53,955 nucleotides of DNA from Streptomyces sp. ISL-12 (GTDB taxonomy: Bacteria > Actinomycetota > Actinomycetes > Streptomycetales > Streptomycetaceae), in the NCBI RefSeq assembly GCF_018614415.1, contig NZ_JAGGOO010000057.1:1-53955 (forward strand). Direction: 5' to 3'. The translations under genes were made by a program, and so were the position numbers. Positions 15,392 through 26,337 of the stretch are shown in pieces. The stretch's first letter is position 1. Every line of letters starts with the position of its first letter. The notes under the pieces were generated by a model that made no database searches, was not told where the DNA came from, and saw only the letters and a list, made by a program, of their open reading frames with translations.

Positions 15392-16386
15392 GTACGGTCG
15401 TCGCGATCGCCGGATCCGGGCTCGCCGAGCTCACCTGTGCCTGGCTGCTGGCCGGGCGCGGACACCGGGTCCGGCCGGCCGCGGACGCTCCGGCAGCGGG
15501 CGCGCGGCCGCTGCTGCTGACCGGGCCGACGCTGGAACTGCTCGGCTCGCTCTGGGGCGACGGGCTCCTCCACGGCACCTGGCGGCTGGATCACCGGCAG
15601 GTGCGCTGGGGGACGGGCGAGCGCCCGACGCGGTTCGCGCAGCCGGCCCGCGTGGTGGACGGCGCGGTGCTGGCGGCCAGGATGAGGGAACGGCTCGCGA
15701 CGGCCCTCGGCCCGTCGGCCGGGACCGCCCGGTGGGTGGTGACAGCGCGGTCACCGGACGGTCCGGGCAGCCGGCTGACCGCCGGGCGGCGGCATCTGCT
15801 GGCGGGGACCGCGCCGCTGCGGAGCGGGACGGACGAGCGGACCGCGTTGTTGGACACCACGGCACTCGGCTGGCTCCAGCTCACCCCGCTCGGCGCAGGC
15901 CGGTGCCTGGTGCAGGCCATGGTGCCGGGTCCGGCCGAGGACCCCACCGCCCTGCTGACCCGGCTGCTCGCCGCGTCCGGGCTGGGTCGCGTACTGCGCC
16001 ACGCACCGCGCGCCGCGGCCGCCGTTCCGGCCGCCCCGCGGCTGCACCACACGCCGGCGCTGTCACCCGGCGACCTGACGCCGGCCGGCCGGATCACCGT
16101 CGGGGCGGGAGCCATCCGCTTCGACCCGCTCAGCGGCACGGGCACCGCCCAGGCCCTGCGTACGGCCGTCCTCGCCGCCGCCGTGATCGACGCCGATGCC
16201 GGCGGGGCCCCGGTGGCGCCGCTCTGCCGCCACCTCACCGATCGGCTGCGCGCCGCCTTCGCCGAACACCTGGCGACCTGCGCCGCGTTGTACGGCTCCG
16301 CCCTCACCTCCGTGGCCTGGCAGGACGAGCTGGACGCCGCCCGGCTCGGCTCCCCCGCACCGGGCCGGGCGGTCGCCCCGGTGTGA
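15388..16386 (+). CDS. LodB-like FAD-dependent oxidoreductase/monooxygenase
   Basis: A 332-residue flavoprotein from GTG at 15388, overlapping the upstream stop (GTGA). The N-terminus VVAIAGSGLAELTCAWLLAG is a slightly degenerate FAD Rossmann motif. Near the C-terminus, VGAGAIRFDPLSGTGTAQAL matches the second FAD-binding motif (GDAAxxxDPxSGxG type) of tryptophan-halogenase-like flavoproteins such as LodB and QhpG. Those proteins act in maturation of tryptophylquinone enzymes. It is short for the family and lacks the long halogenase insert. Ends 21 bp before the convergent LLM gene, closing the operon. Confidence 0.72.
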   Translation: MSTVVAIAGSGLAELTCAWLLAGRGHRVRPAADAPAAGARPLLLTGPTLELLGSLWGDGLLHGTWRLDHRQVRWGTGERPTRFAQPARVVDGAVLAARMRERLATALGPSAGTARWVVTARSPDGPGSRLTAGRRHLLAGTAPLRSGTDERTALLDTTALGWLQLTPLGAGRCLVQAMVPGPAEDPTALLTRLLAASGLGRVLRHAPRAAAAVPAAPRLHHTPALSPGDLTPAGRITVGAGAIRFDPLSGTGTAQALRTAVLAAAVIDADAGGAPVAPLCRHLTDRLRAAFAEHLATCAALYGSALTSVAWQDELDAARLGSPAPGRAVAPV

Positions 16387-16407
16387 CGGTCCGGGCCTCG
16401 GCGGGTG

Positions 16408-17409
16408 TCAGTCGGTGAGCGCGGGGATGATCCCCGTGCCATAGGCGTCGATGGTGCTCTCCTGGGCGTCGTGCATGGCGTAGAGGGCGAACTGGTCGAC
16501 GCCGATCGCACGCAGCTCGCGGAGCCTGGCGATGTGGGCGTCGACGGGGCCCAGCAGGCAGAAGCGGTCGACGATCTCGTCCGGGACGAAATCGGTGGAC
16601 CGGTTCCCGGTCCGGCCGTGGTGGCTGTAGTCGTAGCCCTCGCGCTCCTTGATGTACGAGGTGAGGGCCTCGGGCACCAGCCCGGAGTACTCGCCGTACC
16701 GGCCGACCAGGTCGGCGACGTGGTTGCCGACCATGCCGCCGAACCACCGGCACTGCTCGCGCGCGTGCGCCAGGTCGTCGCCGACGTACGCGGGCGCGGC
16801 GACGCAGATGGTGATCGAGGCGGGGTCGCGGCCGGCCTCCTCGGCGGCCCCGCGCACCGCGGCGACCATCCACCGCGTCAGGAAGGGGTCGGCGAGCTGG
16901 AGGATGAAACCGTCGGCCTTCCGCCCGGCCAGGGCGAGGGCCTTCGGGCCGTACGCCGCCATCCAGACGGGAAGTCGGCCCTCCGTCACCCAGGGGATGC
17001 GGACCGGTGTGCCGTCGACGAGCGCCTCGCGGCCTTCGGCCAGGTCGCGGATGACGTCGATCGCCTCACCGAGGCGGGCGAGGGTGTGGGGCCTGCGGCC
17101 CGCGACGCGCATGGCGGAGTCGCCCCGGCCGATGCCGCACACGGTGCGGTTGCCGAACATGTCGTTGAGGGTGGCGAAGGTGGAGGCGGTCACTTCCCAG
17201 GTCCGGGTGCCCGGGTTGGTGACCATCGGGCCGACGATCAGCTTGCGGGTGTGTTCGAGGATCTGGCTGTAGATGACGAAGGGCTCCTGCCACAGCACGG
17301 CGGAGTCGAAGGTCCAGCCGTAGCGGAAGCCGTTGCGCTCCGCGCGCCGCATGAGTCCGACGACCCGCGAGGCGGGACGGTCGGTCTGCAGGACGAGTCC
17401 GAAGTCCAT
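16408..17409 (-). CDS. LLM-class (luciferase-like) F420-dependent oxidoreductase
   Basis: A 333-residue TIM-barrel protein. It starts MDFGLVLQTDRPASRVVGLM and shows luciferase-like features (GWTFDSAVLWQEPF, IVGPMVTNPGTRTWEVTAS, VCGIGRGDSAMR, PVWMAAYGPKALALAGR). Close relatives are annotated as F420-dependent oxidoreductases that accompany hydantoinase and nitrilase genes. ATG at 17409 is preceded by AGGAG. Last gene of the reverse-strand operon, 11 bp from the dihydropyrimidinase. It could supply the redox step missing from the cluster, but that is inference. Confidence 0.85.
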   Translation of the reverse strand: MDFGLVLQTDRPASRVVGLMRRAERNGFRYGWTFDSAVLWQEPFVIYSQILEHTRKLIVGPMVTNPGTRTWEVTASTFATLNDMFGNRTVCGIGRGDSAMRVAGRRPHTLARLGEAIDVIRDLAEGREALVDGTPVRIPWVTEGRLPVWMAAYGPKALALAGRKADGFILQLADPFLTRWMVAAVRGAAEEAGRDPASITICVAAPAYVGDDLAHAREQCRWFGGMVGNHVADLVGRYGEYSGLVPEALTSYIKEREGYDYSHHGRTGNRSTDFVPDEIVDRFCLLGPVDAHIARLRELRAIGVDQFALYAMHDAQESTIDAYGTGIIPALTD

Positions 17410-17420
17410 TGCCGGGGCTC

Positions 17421-18833
17421 CTAGTTCAGGTACTGGCAGGTGGACCGCGGCGTGTACGCGCCGTGCCCGGCCCGGCCGACGAAGCGGCGGTCCGCGATGA
17501 CCGGTTCGCCGCGGGAGAGGACGGTCTCGACCCGTCCGGTGACCCGCTTGCCCTCGTACGCCGAGTAGTCGACGTTCATGTGGTGGGTCTCGGCCGAGAT
17601 GACCTGCTCGGCGTGCGGGTCGTAGATCACGATGTCGGCGTCGGCGCCCGGGGCGATCGTGCCCTTCTTCGGATAGAGGCCGAACATCCGGGCCGGGGCG
17701 GCGCAGGCGATCTCGATCCAGCGCCGGCGGCTGATGTGTCCGTCGACAACGGCCTGGTGCAGGAGGTCCATGCGGTTCTCCACGCCCGGCAGGCCGTTGG
17801 GGATCTTGGAGAAGTCGCCGCGGCCGAGCTCCTTCTGCCCGGTGAAGCAGAAGGGGCAGTGGTCGGTGGAGACGACCTGGAGGTCGTTGGTGCGCAGGCC
17901 CCGCCACAGTGCCGCCTGGTGCTCACGCGGCCTCAGCGGCGTACTGCACACGTACTTGGCGCCTTCGAACCCGGGCTCGGCGAGGTTGTCGGTGGACAGG
18001 AAGAGGTACTGCGGGCAGGTCTCGCCGAAGACGTCGAGGCCCTTGTCGCGGGCGGCGGCGATCTCGGCGACGGCTTCCTCGGCCGACACGTGGACGACGT
18101 ACAGCGGGGCGCCGCCCGCGACCCGGGCGAGCTGGACGGCGCGGTGCGTGGCCTCCGCCTCCAGCAGCACCTTGCGGACCTCGCCGTGGTGGCGGGGGTC
18201 GGTCTCGCCGCGGGCGAGGGCCTGTTCGACGAGGACGTCGATGGCGATGCCGTTCTCGGCGTGCATCATGATCAGGCCGCCGTTGCCGGAGGCCCGCTGC
18301 ATGGCGCGCAGGATCTTGCCGTCGTCCGAGTAGAACACCCCCGGGTACGCCATGAACAACTTGAACGAGCTCACGCCTTCGTCGACGAGGAGGTCCATCT
18401 CCTTGAGGGAGTTCTCGTCGACGTCGGAGAGGATCATGTGGAAGGAGTAGTCGACGGCGCACTGTCCGTCGGCCTTGGCGTGCCACGCGTCCAGGCCGTC
18501 GCGCAGGCTGCGGCCGACGGCCTGGACGGCGAAGTCGACGATGGTGGTGGTGCCGCCCCAGGCGGCGGCGCGGGTGCCGGTCTCGAAGGTGTCGGAGGCG
18601 GCGGTGCCGCCGAACGGCAGCTCCATGTGGGTGTGGGCGTCCACCCCGCCCGGGATGACGTACTTGCCGGTGGCGTCCAGGGTGTGCGCGGCGGTGAGGG
18701 ACTCGGCGGCCGGGGTGCCGGAGGCGGCGAGGGCGGCGACCCGGCCGTCCTCGATCAGGACGTCGGCGTGGAGTTCGTCGGCGGCGGTGACGACGAGGCC
18801 GCCGCGGATGACGGTACGGCTGCTGCTGCTCAT
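17421..18833 (-). CDS. dihydropyrimidinase / D-hydantoinase
   Basis: A 470-residue amidohydrolase with the full binuclear zinc site: H67 and H69 (GGVDAHTHME), carboxylatable K158 (SSFKLFMAYPG), H191 (IMMHAENG), H248 (YVVHVSAEE) and D324 (STDHCPF). The enzyme opens dihydrouracil or hydantoin rings to N-carbamoyl amino acids. The ATG at 18833 follows AGAGGGGA. An upstream in-frame start at 18881 would add MPCAACKRPALTEGNR and is unlikely. Lies between the aminotransferase and LLM genes. The nitrilase-type gene in the same operon could take the carbamoyl product. Confidence 0.93.
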   Translation of the reverse strand: MSSSSRTVIRGGLVVTAADELHADVLIEDGRVAALAASGTPAAESLTAAHTLDATGKYVIPGGVDAHTHMELPFGGTAASDTFETGTRAAAWGGTTTIVDFAVQAVGRSLRDGLDAWHAKADGQCAVDYSFHMILSDVDENSLKEMDLLVDEGVSSFKLFMAYPGVFYSDDGKILRAMQRASGNGGLIMMHAENGIAIDVLVEQALARGETDPRHHGEVRKVLLEAEATHRAVQLARVAGGAPLYVVHVSAEEAVAEIAAARDKGLDVFGETCPQYLFLSTDNLAEPGFEGAKYVCSTPLRPREHQAALWRGLRTNDLQVVSTDHCPFCFTGQKELGRGDFSKIPNGLPGVENRMDLLHQAVVDGHISRRRWIEIACAAPARMFGLYPKKGTIAPGADADIVIYDPHAEQVISAETHHMNVDYSAYEGKRVTGRVETVLSRGEPVIADRRFVGRAGHGAYTPRSTCQYLN

Positions 18834-18861
18834 GCGGTTCCCCTCTGTCAGGGCAGGGCGC

Positions 18862-20145
18862 TTACAGGCCGCGCAGGGCACGCTCCAGGACCGCGGCGCC
18901 CTCCTCGGCCTCCGCGACGGTCAGGGTGAGCGGCGGGGCGATGCGCAGGGCGCTGGTGTCGTGGCCGCCGCCCTTGCCGATGAGCAGTCCGCCGGCGCGG
19001 GCCTCCTCCAGTACGGCGGAGGCGGCGCGCGGGTCGGCCTCGTCGGTGCCGGGCCGGGTCAGCTCGATGCCGATCATCAGGCCGCGTCCGCGCACCTCCC
19101 GTACGTGCGGCACACCGGCGGCGACGGCCCGCAGCCGCTCGATGAGCAGTCCGCCGACCCGGCGGGCGTTGCCCTGGAGGTCGTGTTCGAGGAGGTAGGT
19201 GAGGTTGGCCAGGCCGGCCGCCATGGTGACCTGGGTGCCGCCGAAGGTGGAGATGCTGTTGGCGTCCAGGCAGTTCATGATCTCGGCGCGGGCGATGACG
19301 CCGCCGATGGACATGCCGTTGCCGAGGCCCTTGGCGAAGGTGACGATGTCGGGCGGACCGCTGCGGCCGTGCGCCTGCCAGCCCCAGAAGTGGTCGCCGG
19401 TGCGGCCCCAGCCGGTCTGCACCTCGTCGGCGATCCACAGCACGCCGCGCTCGTGCAGTACGTCGCGGAAGGCGGCGTACAGGCCGTCCGGCGGGGAGGT
19501 GAAACCGCCGACGCCCTGGACGGGTTCGGCGATCAGCGCGGCGGGCGGGCGGGTGTGGCCGAGCAGGTCGGTGAGGTCGTCGACGCAGGCGGCGACGAAC
19601 TCGCGGTCGGTGAGGTGCGCGTAGGGGCCCCGGGTGCGGACGCCGCCGTGCACGTAGAGGGTCTGGAGCGGGGAGAGGGAGGTCGGGGACCAGCCGCGGT
19701 TGCCGGTGACGCCGACGGCGCTGAAGGAGCGGCCGTGGTAGCTGTTGCGCATCGCCAGCACCGTGTTGCTGCGCCGGTACGTCGTCGCCAGCAGCAGCGC
19801 GGTGTCGTTGGCCTCGGTGCCGGAGGTGGTGAAGAAGACGCGGGCGTCGGGGATGCCGCTCACCTGGGCGACGCGCTCGGCGAGTTCGACCATCGGCCGG
19901 TTGAGGTAGAGGGTCGAGGAGTGCAGGAGCCGGCCGGCCTGCTCGCCGACCGCCTTGGACACCTCGGGCAGGGCGTGGGCGGTCATGGTGGTGAGGATGC
20001 CGCCGAAGAAGTCGAGGTACCTGTTGCCGGCGGCGTCCCACACGTACCGGCCCTCGCCGTGGGTGATCTCGATGGGGTCCTCGTAGTAGAGGGCGAGCCA
20101 GTCGGGCAGCACGGCGCGGTGGCGGCCCAGCAGGTCGTGGGTCAC
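18862..20145 (-). CDS. class III (PLP) aminotransferase, beta-alanine/omega-amino acid type
   Basis: A 427-residue fold-type I aminotransferase. Features: TTSGTEANDTALLLATTYRR for phosphate binding, D240 (WIADEVQTGWGRTG) pairing with the PLP ring N, and the Schiff-base lysine K272 (TFAKGLGNGMSIGG). In this context it may transaminate beta-alanine or a related omega-amino acid released by the upstream amidase. GTG at 20145 overlaps the nitrilase stop (GTGA). The open frame upstream of this start lies antisense-like across the nitrilase gene and is rejected. Confidence 0.9.
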   Translation of the reverse strand: MTHDLLGRHRAVLPDWLALYYEDPIEITHGEGRYVWDAAGNRYLDFFGGILTTMTAHALPEVSKAVGEQAGRLLHSSTLYLNRPMVELAERVAQVSGIPDARVFFTTSGTEANDTALLLATTYRRSNTVLAMRNSYHGRSFSAVGVTGNRGWSPTSLSPLQTLYVHGGVRTRGPYAHLTDREFVAACVDDLTDLLGHTRPPAALIAEPVQGVGGFTSPPDGLYAAFRDVLHERGVLWIADEVQTGWGRTGDHFWGWQAHGRSGPPDIVTFAKGLGNGMSIGGVIARAEIMNCLDANSISTFGGTQVTMAAGLANLTYLLEHDLQGNARRVGGLLIERLRAVAAGVPHVREVRGRGLMIGIELTRPGTDEADPRAASAVLEEARAGGLLIGKGGGHDTSALRIAPPLTLTVAEAEEGAAVLERALRGL

Positions 20146-20984
20146 GGCCGCACCAGCCCCTCGTAGGCGTCGGGGCGGCGGTCGCGGTAGAACGCCCACT
20201 GCTGCCGGACCTCCTCGACCAGGCCGAAGTCGAGGTCGCGTACGACGAGTTCCTCCTTGCTGTCGCTGGCGGTGTCGCCGACGAACTGGCCGCGCGGGTC
20301 GACGAAGTAGGAGGTGCCGTAGAAGTCGTTGTCGCCGTACTCCTCCTGGCCGACGCGGTTGATCGCGGCGACGAAGTACTCGTTGGCGACGGCCGCGGCC
20401 GGCTGCTCCAGGCGCCACAGGTGGGCGGAGAGACCGCGGTGGGTGGCGGACGGGTTGTACACCAACTGGGCGCCGTTGAGCCCCAGTTGCCGCCAGCCCT
20501 CCGGGAAGTGGCGGTCGTAGCAGATGTAGACGCCGACCTTGCCGACGGCGGTGTCGAAGACCGGCCAGCCGAGGTTGCCCGGGCGGAAGTAGTACTTCTC
20601 CCAGAAGCCCTTCACCTGCGGGATGTGGTGTTTGCGGTAGGTGCCGAGGACGGTGCCGTCGGCGTCGATCACGGCGGCGGTGTTGTAGTAGAAGCCGGAC
20701 TGCTCGACCTCGAAGACGGGGGCGACGATCACCATGCCGGTCTCGCGGGCGAGGGCTTGCATACGGCGGACGGTGGGGCCGTCGGGGACGGGTTCGGCCC
20801 AGCGGTAGTGCTCGGGGTCCTGGACCTGGCAGAAGTAGGGACTGTTGAAGACTTCCTGGAAGCCGATGATCCGCGCGCCCTGACGCGCGGCCTCGCGCGC
20901 GTGCTCCTCGTGTTTCGCGATCATGGACTCGGTGTCTCCGGTCCAGGTGGCCTGGACCAGAGCGGCACGTACGACGTTGGCCAT
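20142..20984 (-). CDS. nitrilase-superfamily amidohydrolase (beta-ureidopropionase/N-carbamoyl type)
   Basis: A 280-residue carbon-nitrogen hydrolase with the complete triad E44 (FQEVF), K118 (YRKHHIP) and C155 (ICYDRHFPEG). Sequence style is that of beta-ureidopropionase and N-carbamoylputrescine amidase. With dihydropyrimidinase and a class III aminotransferase in the same operon, hydrolysis of an N-carbamoyl-beta-amino acid is the most economical role. First gene of the operon; an inverted repeat lies 29-58 bp upstream of its start. Confidence 0.92.
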   Translation of the reverse strand: MANVVRAALVQATWTGDTESMIAKHEEHAREAARQGARIIGFQEVFNSPYFCQVQDPEHYRWAEPVPDGPTVRRMQALARETGMVIVAPVFEVEQSGFYYNTAAVIDADGTVLGTYRKHHIPQVKGFWEKYYFRPGNLGWPVFDTAVGKVGVYICYDRHFPEGWRQLGLNGAQLVYNPSATHRGLSAHLWRLEQPAAAVANEYFVAAINRVGQEEYGDNDFYGTSYFVDPRGQFVGDTASDSKEELVVRDLDFGLVEEVRQQWAFYRDRRPDAYEGLVRP

Positions 20985-21012
20985 GAACTGCTCCTTCGAC
21001 GCGACGCCAGAG

Positions 21013-21042
21013 CCTCTACGCCCGTAGAACAGGCCGTAGAGG
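21013..21042 (-). promoter_or_regulatory. inverted repeat upstream of the catabolic operon
   Basis: CCTCTACG (21013-21020) and CGTAGAGG (21035-21042) form a perfect 8-bp inverted repeat around a 14-nt spacer, which itself contains another GTAGA. It lies just upstream of the nitrilase start and is the best operator candidate for the operon. No cognate regulator gene is adjacent. Confidence 0.5.
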
Positions 21043-21153
21043 GATGAACGTAAGCCTCTCGGGCGAGCTTGCCAAGACCATCGTCGTCAAGGCGCGGTGT
21101 CGATCAGGTTTCACACTCCGGTGGGCGAGCGCCTCCGGCCACCGGACCGGACC

Positions 21154-21383
21154 CCGCGCACGCCCCGCGCGGAACCTGGTGTCCCGTACACGCCCCGCAC
21201 GTCAACGCACCGGCACGCGCCGTGCCCGCCGCGTCAGACCGCGGCCACGGGGGGCGCTCCCCCGGCCACCCGACACCAGAACCCGCGCACGCCCCGCGCG
21301 GAACCCGGGCCTGCGCCCGCCCGCACATCACCACATCGACACGCGCCGCGCCCGCCGCGTCACGCCGCGGCCACCGGAAGCGC
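21154..21383. repeat. tandem ~126-129 bp imperfect duplication including a gene 3' end
   Basis: The block beginning ccgcgcacgccccgcgcgg at 21154 recurs at 21283 (129 bp), and the block ending gccgcgtca recurs at 21228 and 21354 (126 bp). The second unit runs into the final codons of the XRE gene. In the first unit a diverged copy of that 3' end can be read (GGAPPVAAV then stop, against GGALPVAAA then stop). The ~300 bp from 21061 to 21359 hold only this repeat and no gene. Confidence 0.65.
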
Positions 21384-21659
21384 CCCGCCCCCGTCGTCCG
21401 GCCCGGCCTCCGCCGTCGCGAGTGCGCACCACTCCGCCAGGGTGTCCAGCGACAGGCCGAGGGCCCGGGCCAGCGCGACGATCGTGAAGAAGGCCGGCGT
21501 CGGCGCCCGGCCGGTCTCGATCTTGCGCAGCGTCTCGGCGGAGACCCCGGCGACGGCCGCGACCTCGGGCATGCTGCGGTCGCCGCGCGCCTCACGCAGC
21601 AGCCGCCCCAGCCGCTCGCCGCGTGCGCGCTCTTCGGGGGTGAGGGGGGTGCGTACCAT
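21360..21659 (-). CDS. XRE-family helix-turn-helix regulator
   Basis: A 99-residue protein, essentially one Cro/C1-type HTH domain (about residues 15-70): LGRLLREARGDRSMPEVAAV, then GVSAETLRKIETGRAPTPAF, the recognition helix and following turn. A short Ala/Gly-rich tail follows. It is divergent from the ClpC-type gene. The sequence TATTAGAAT only a few nt before the ATG could be a -10 box, so the mRNA may be leaderless. Regulation of the neighbouring clp gene is possible but unproven. Confidence 0.88.
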   Translation of the reverse strand: MVRTPLTPEERARGERLGRLLREARGDRSMPEVAAVAGVSAETLRKIETGRAPTPAFFTIVALARALGLSLDTLAEWCALATAEAGPDDGGGALPVAAA

Positions 21660-21894
21660 GCCGTCATTCTAATACCGCTCCGTCCGGCTGGAGGAGACGG
21701 CGGTACGAGGCCCCCGTCCCGCCGGGCCCGTCCTCCTCGCCGCCCACCGGAGATGCCGCCGCCGGCCGGCCGTGCCAGGGTGGTCGCAGAGCACGCCCCG
21801 GTGTGTGACCGGCGCCCGTCCGGGTTACCCGGCCCCGGCACGTCGACCAGCGAAGGCGTCCCGGACCGGCGCGGGGACGCCGGATGGGAAGGCC

Positions 21895-24432
<2,538 letters not shown>

Positions 24433-24505
24433 GGGCGCGGGGCCGTGTCGCTGTGCGGCTCCGCCGCGTGCCGCACCCGCCGGCCGGCCGACACCGCCCC
24501 TCCCC

Positions 24506-26317
24506 TCAGCGCGCGGGCCGTACCACCATCGCCGACCCGCCCCCACGCCGCTTTGTCTCCGCCGCGGCCAGCCACTTCCCGCCCGGCAGCCGCTGCACAC
24601 CCGTCGCCGCCCCGATCTCGGGATTGGCCTTGAAGGAGTGCCCGAGCGCCTCCAGTTGCCCGCGGAGGCCGCTGTCGTACAGGCCGGGCTCCAGTTCCGT
24701 CTGCGCGGCGTTGCGCTGGCTGGCGCGCGGCGCGGCGATCGCGTCGACCAGCGGCAGTCCCCGGTCCAGGAAGCCGGTCAGCGTCTGGAGGACGGTGGTG
24801 ATGATGGTCGCGCCGCCGGGCGAGCCGACCGCGACGACCGGCTTGTCGTGCCGGTCCAGGACGATCGTCGGGGCGATCGAGGACCGGGGCCGCTTGCCGG
24901 GACCCGGCAGGTTCGGGTCGTGGACCGCCGGGTTGGCGGGGGCGAAGGAGAAGTCGGTCAGCTCGTTGTTGAGCAGGAAGCCCCGGCCGGGCACGGTGAT
25001 GCCGCTGCCGCCGGTCTGCTCGATGGTGAGCGTGTAGGCGACGACGTTCCCCCATTTGTCGGCGGTCGTCAGATGCGTGGTGTTCTCGCCCTCGTACGTC
25101 GTCGGCGCCGCCGTGCCGCCGGCCGCGCAGGAGGACGGGTCGCGCGGGTCGCCGGGCGCGAGGGGGCTGGTGAGCGCGGCGTCGTCGCGGATCAGGCACT
25201 CCCGGGAGTCGGCGTACCGCTGCGACAGCAGCTCCTTCGCCGGTACGTCCTCGAAGGCGGGGTCGCCGACCCAGCGCCCCCGGTCGGCGAAGGCGATCCG
25301 GCTGGCCTCGATGAAGCGGTGCAGGTACTGGGTCTTGCTCGCCTCGGACAGGTCGGTGCGTTCCAGGATGTTGAGGGCCTCGCCGACCGTGGTGCCGCCG
25401 GAGGAGGACGGGGCGATGGAGTAGACGTCCAGGCCCCGGTAGGAGGTCCTGGTCGGCGGCTGGAGCTTGGCGCGGTAGGCCGCGAGGTCCTCGGCCGAGA
25501 GGTCGCCGGGGCGGGCGTTCCAGCCGGAGTCGGGGTCCACCGGCGGCTTGTTGACGGTGGCGAGGACGTCCTCGCCGAGGTCGCCGTGGTAGAGCGCGCC
25601 GACGCCCTTGCGGCCCAGCTCCTTGTAGGTGCGGGCCAGGTCGGGGTTCTTGAAGGTGGAGCCGACAACCGGGAGTTCGCCGCCCGGCAGGAACAGCTCG
25701 GCGGTGTCGGGGAAGTAGCGGAACCGGGTCTCGTTGGCTGCGGTCTGGGAGCGGAACGTCCCGTCGACGGTGAAGCCGTCGCGCGCCAGCCGCTCGGCCG
25801 GGGCCAGCAGCGTGCCGAGCCCCCGGCTGCCCCACTTGTCGAGGGCCGTCTGCCAGGTGGCGGGCGTGCCCGGGGTGCCGACGGCCAGCCCGCTGCTGAC
25901 GGCGTCGGCGAACGGGATCGGCTCGCCGTCCTCCGTGAACAGCCCTTCGTCGGCGGTGAGCGGCGCGGTCTCGCGGCCGTCGATCGTGCGCACGGTACGG
26001 GACTTGGCGTCGTAGTAGACGAAGTAGCCGCCCCCGCCGATGCCGGCCGAGTACGGCTCGGTGACGCCGAGCGCGGCGGCGGTGGCGACGGCCGCGTCGA
26101 CCGCGTTGCCGCCCTTCCTCAGCACCTCGATGCCCGCGGCGCTGGCGTCCGCGTCCACGCTCGCGACGGCACCGCCGTAGCCGGTGGCGACCGGGGTCTT
26201 CACCGGCTCACCGTCTCCGCTCCCGGCGGCGGGTGGTGCCGCCGCCCCCACCGACACGACGGCGGCCGAGACCGCCAGGACCGCCAGTTTCCGTGCGACC
26301 GGTTGACGCATCCGCAC
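24506..26317 (-). CDS. ggt: gamma-glutamyltransferase (exported)
   Basis: A 603-residue precursor. GTG at 26317 has GGAGG seven nt upstream, followed by a signal peptide (RKLAVLAVSAAVVSVGAAA). The large-subunit part includes GGNAVDAAVATAAALGVTEP and GIGGGGYFVYYD. The autocatalytic cleavage site and catalytic Thr are in ENTTHLTTADKWGN (about 25,078-25,086), followed by the small subunit with GSPGGATIITTVLQ. It cleaves the gamma-glutamyl bond of glutathione and related peptides outside the membrane. Convergent with the Clp gene (73 bp apart). Four 13-bp tandem repeats lie upstream. Confidence 0.93.
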   Translation of the reverse strand: MRMRQPVARKLAVLAVSAAVVSVGAAAPPAAGSGDGEPVKTPVATGYGGAVASVDADASAAGIEVLRKGGNAVDAAVATAAALGVTEPYSAGIGGGGYFVYYDAKSRTVRTIDGRETAPLTADEGLFTEDGEPIPFADAVSSGLAVGTPGTPATWQTALDKWGSRGLGTLLAPAERLARDGFTVDGTFRSQTAANETRFRYFPDTAELFLPGGELPVVGSTFKNPDLARTYKELGRKGVGALYHGDLGEDVLATVNKPPVDPDSGWNARPGDLSAEDLAAYRAKLQPPTRTSYRGLDVYSIAPSSSGGTTVGEALNILERTDLSEASKTQYLHRFIEASRIAFADRGRWVGDPAFEDVPAKELLSQRYADSRECLIRDDAALTSPLAPGDPRDPSSCAAGGTAAPTTYEGENTTHLTTADKWGNVVAYTLTIEQTGGSGITVPGRGFLLNNELTDFSFAPANPAVHDPNLPGPGKRPRSSIAPTIVLDRHDKPVVAVGSPGGATIITTVLQTLTGFLDRGLPLVDAIAAPRASQRNAAQTELEPGLYDSGLRGQLEALGHSFKANPEIGAATGVQRLPGGKWLAAAETKRRGGGSAMVVRPAR

Positions 26318-26337
26318 CTCGACACCTCCAGAGAAAG

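Noticed and set aside
21061..21383. CRISPR-like array
   Set aside because: Only two imperfect ~128-bp copies in tandem, with no spacer structure and no cas genes.
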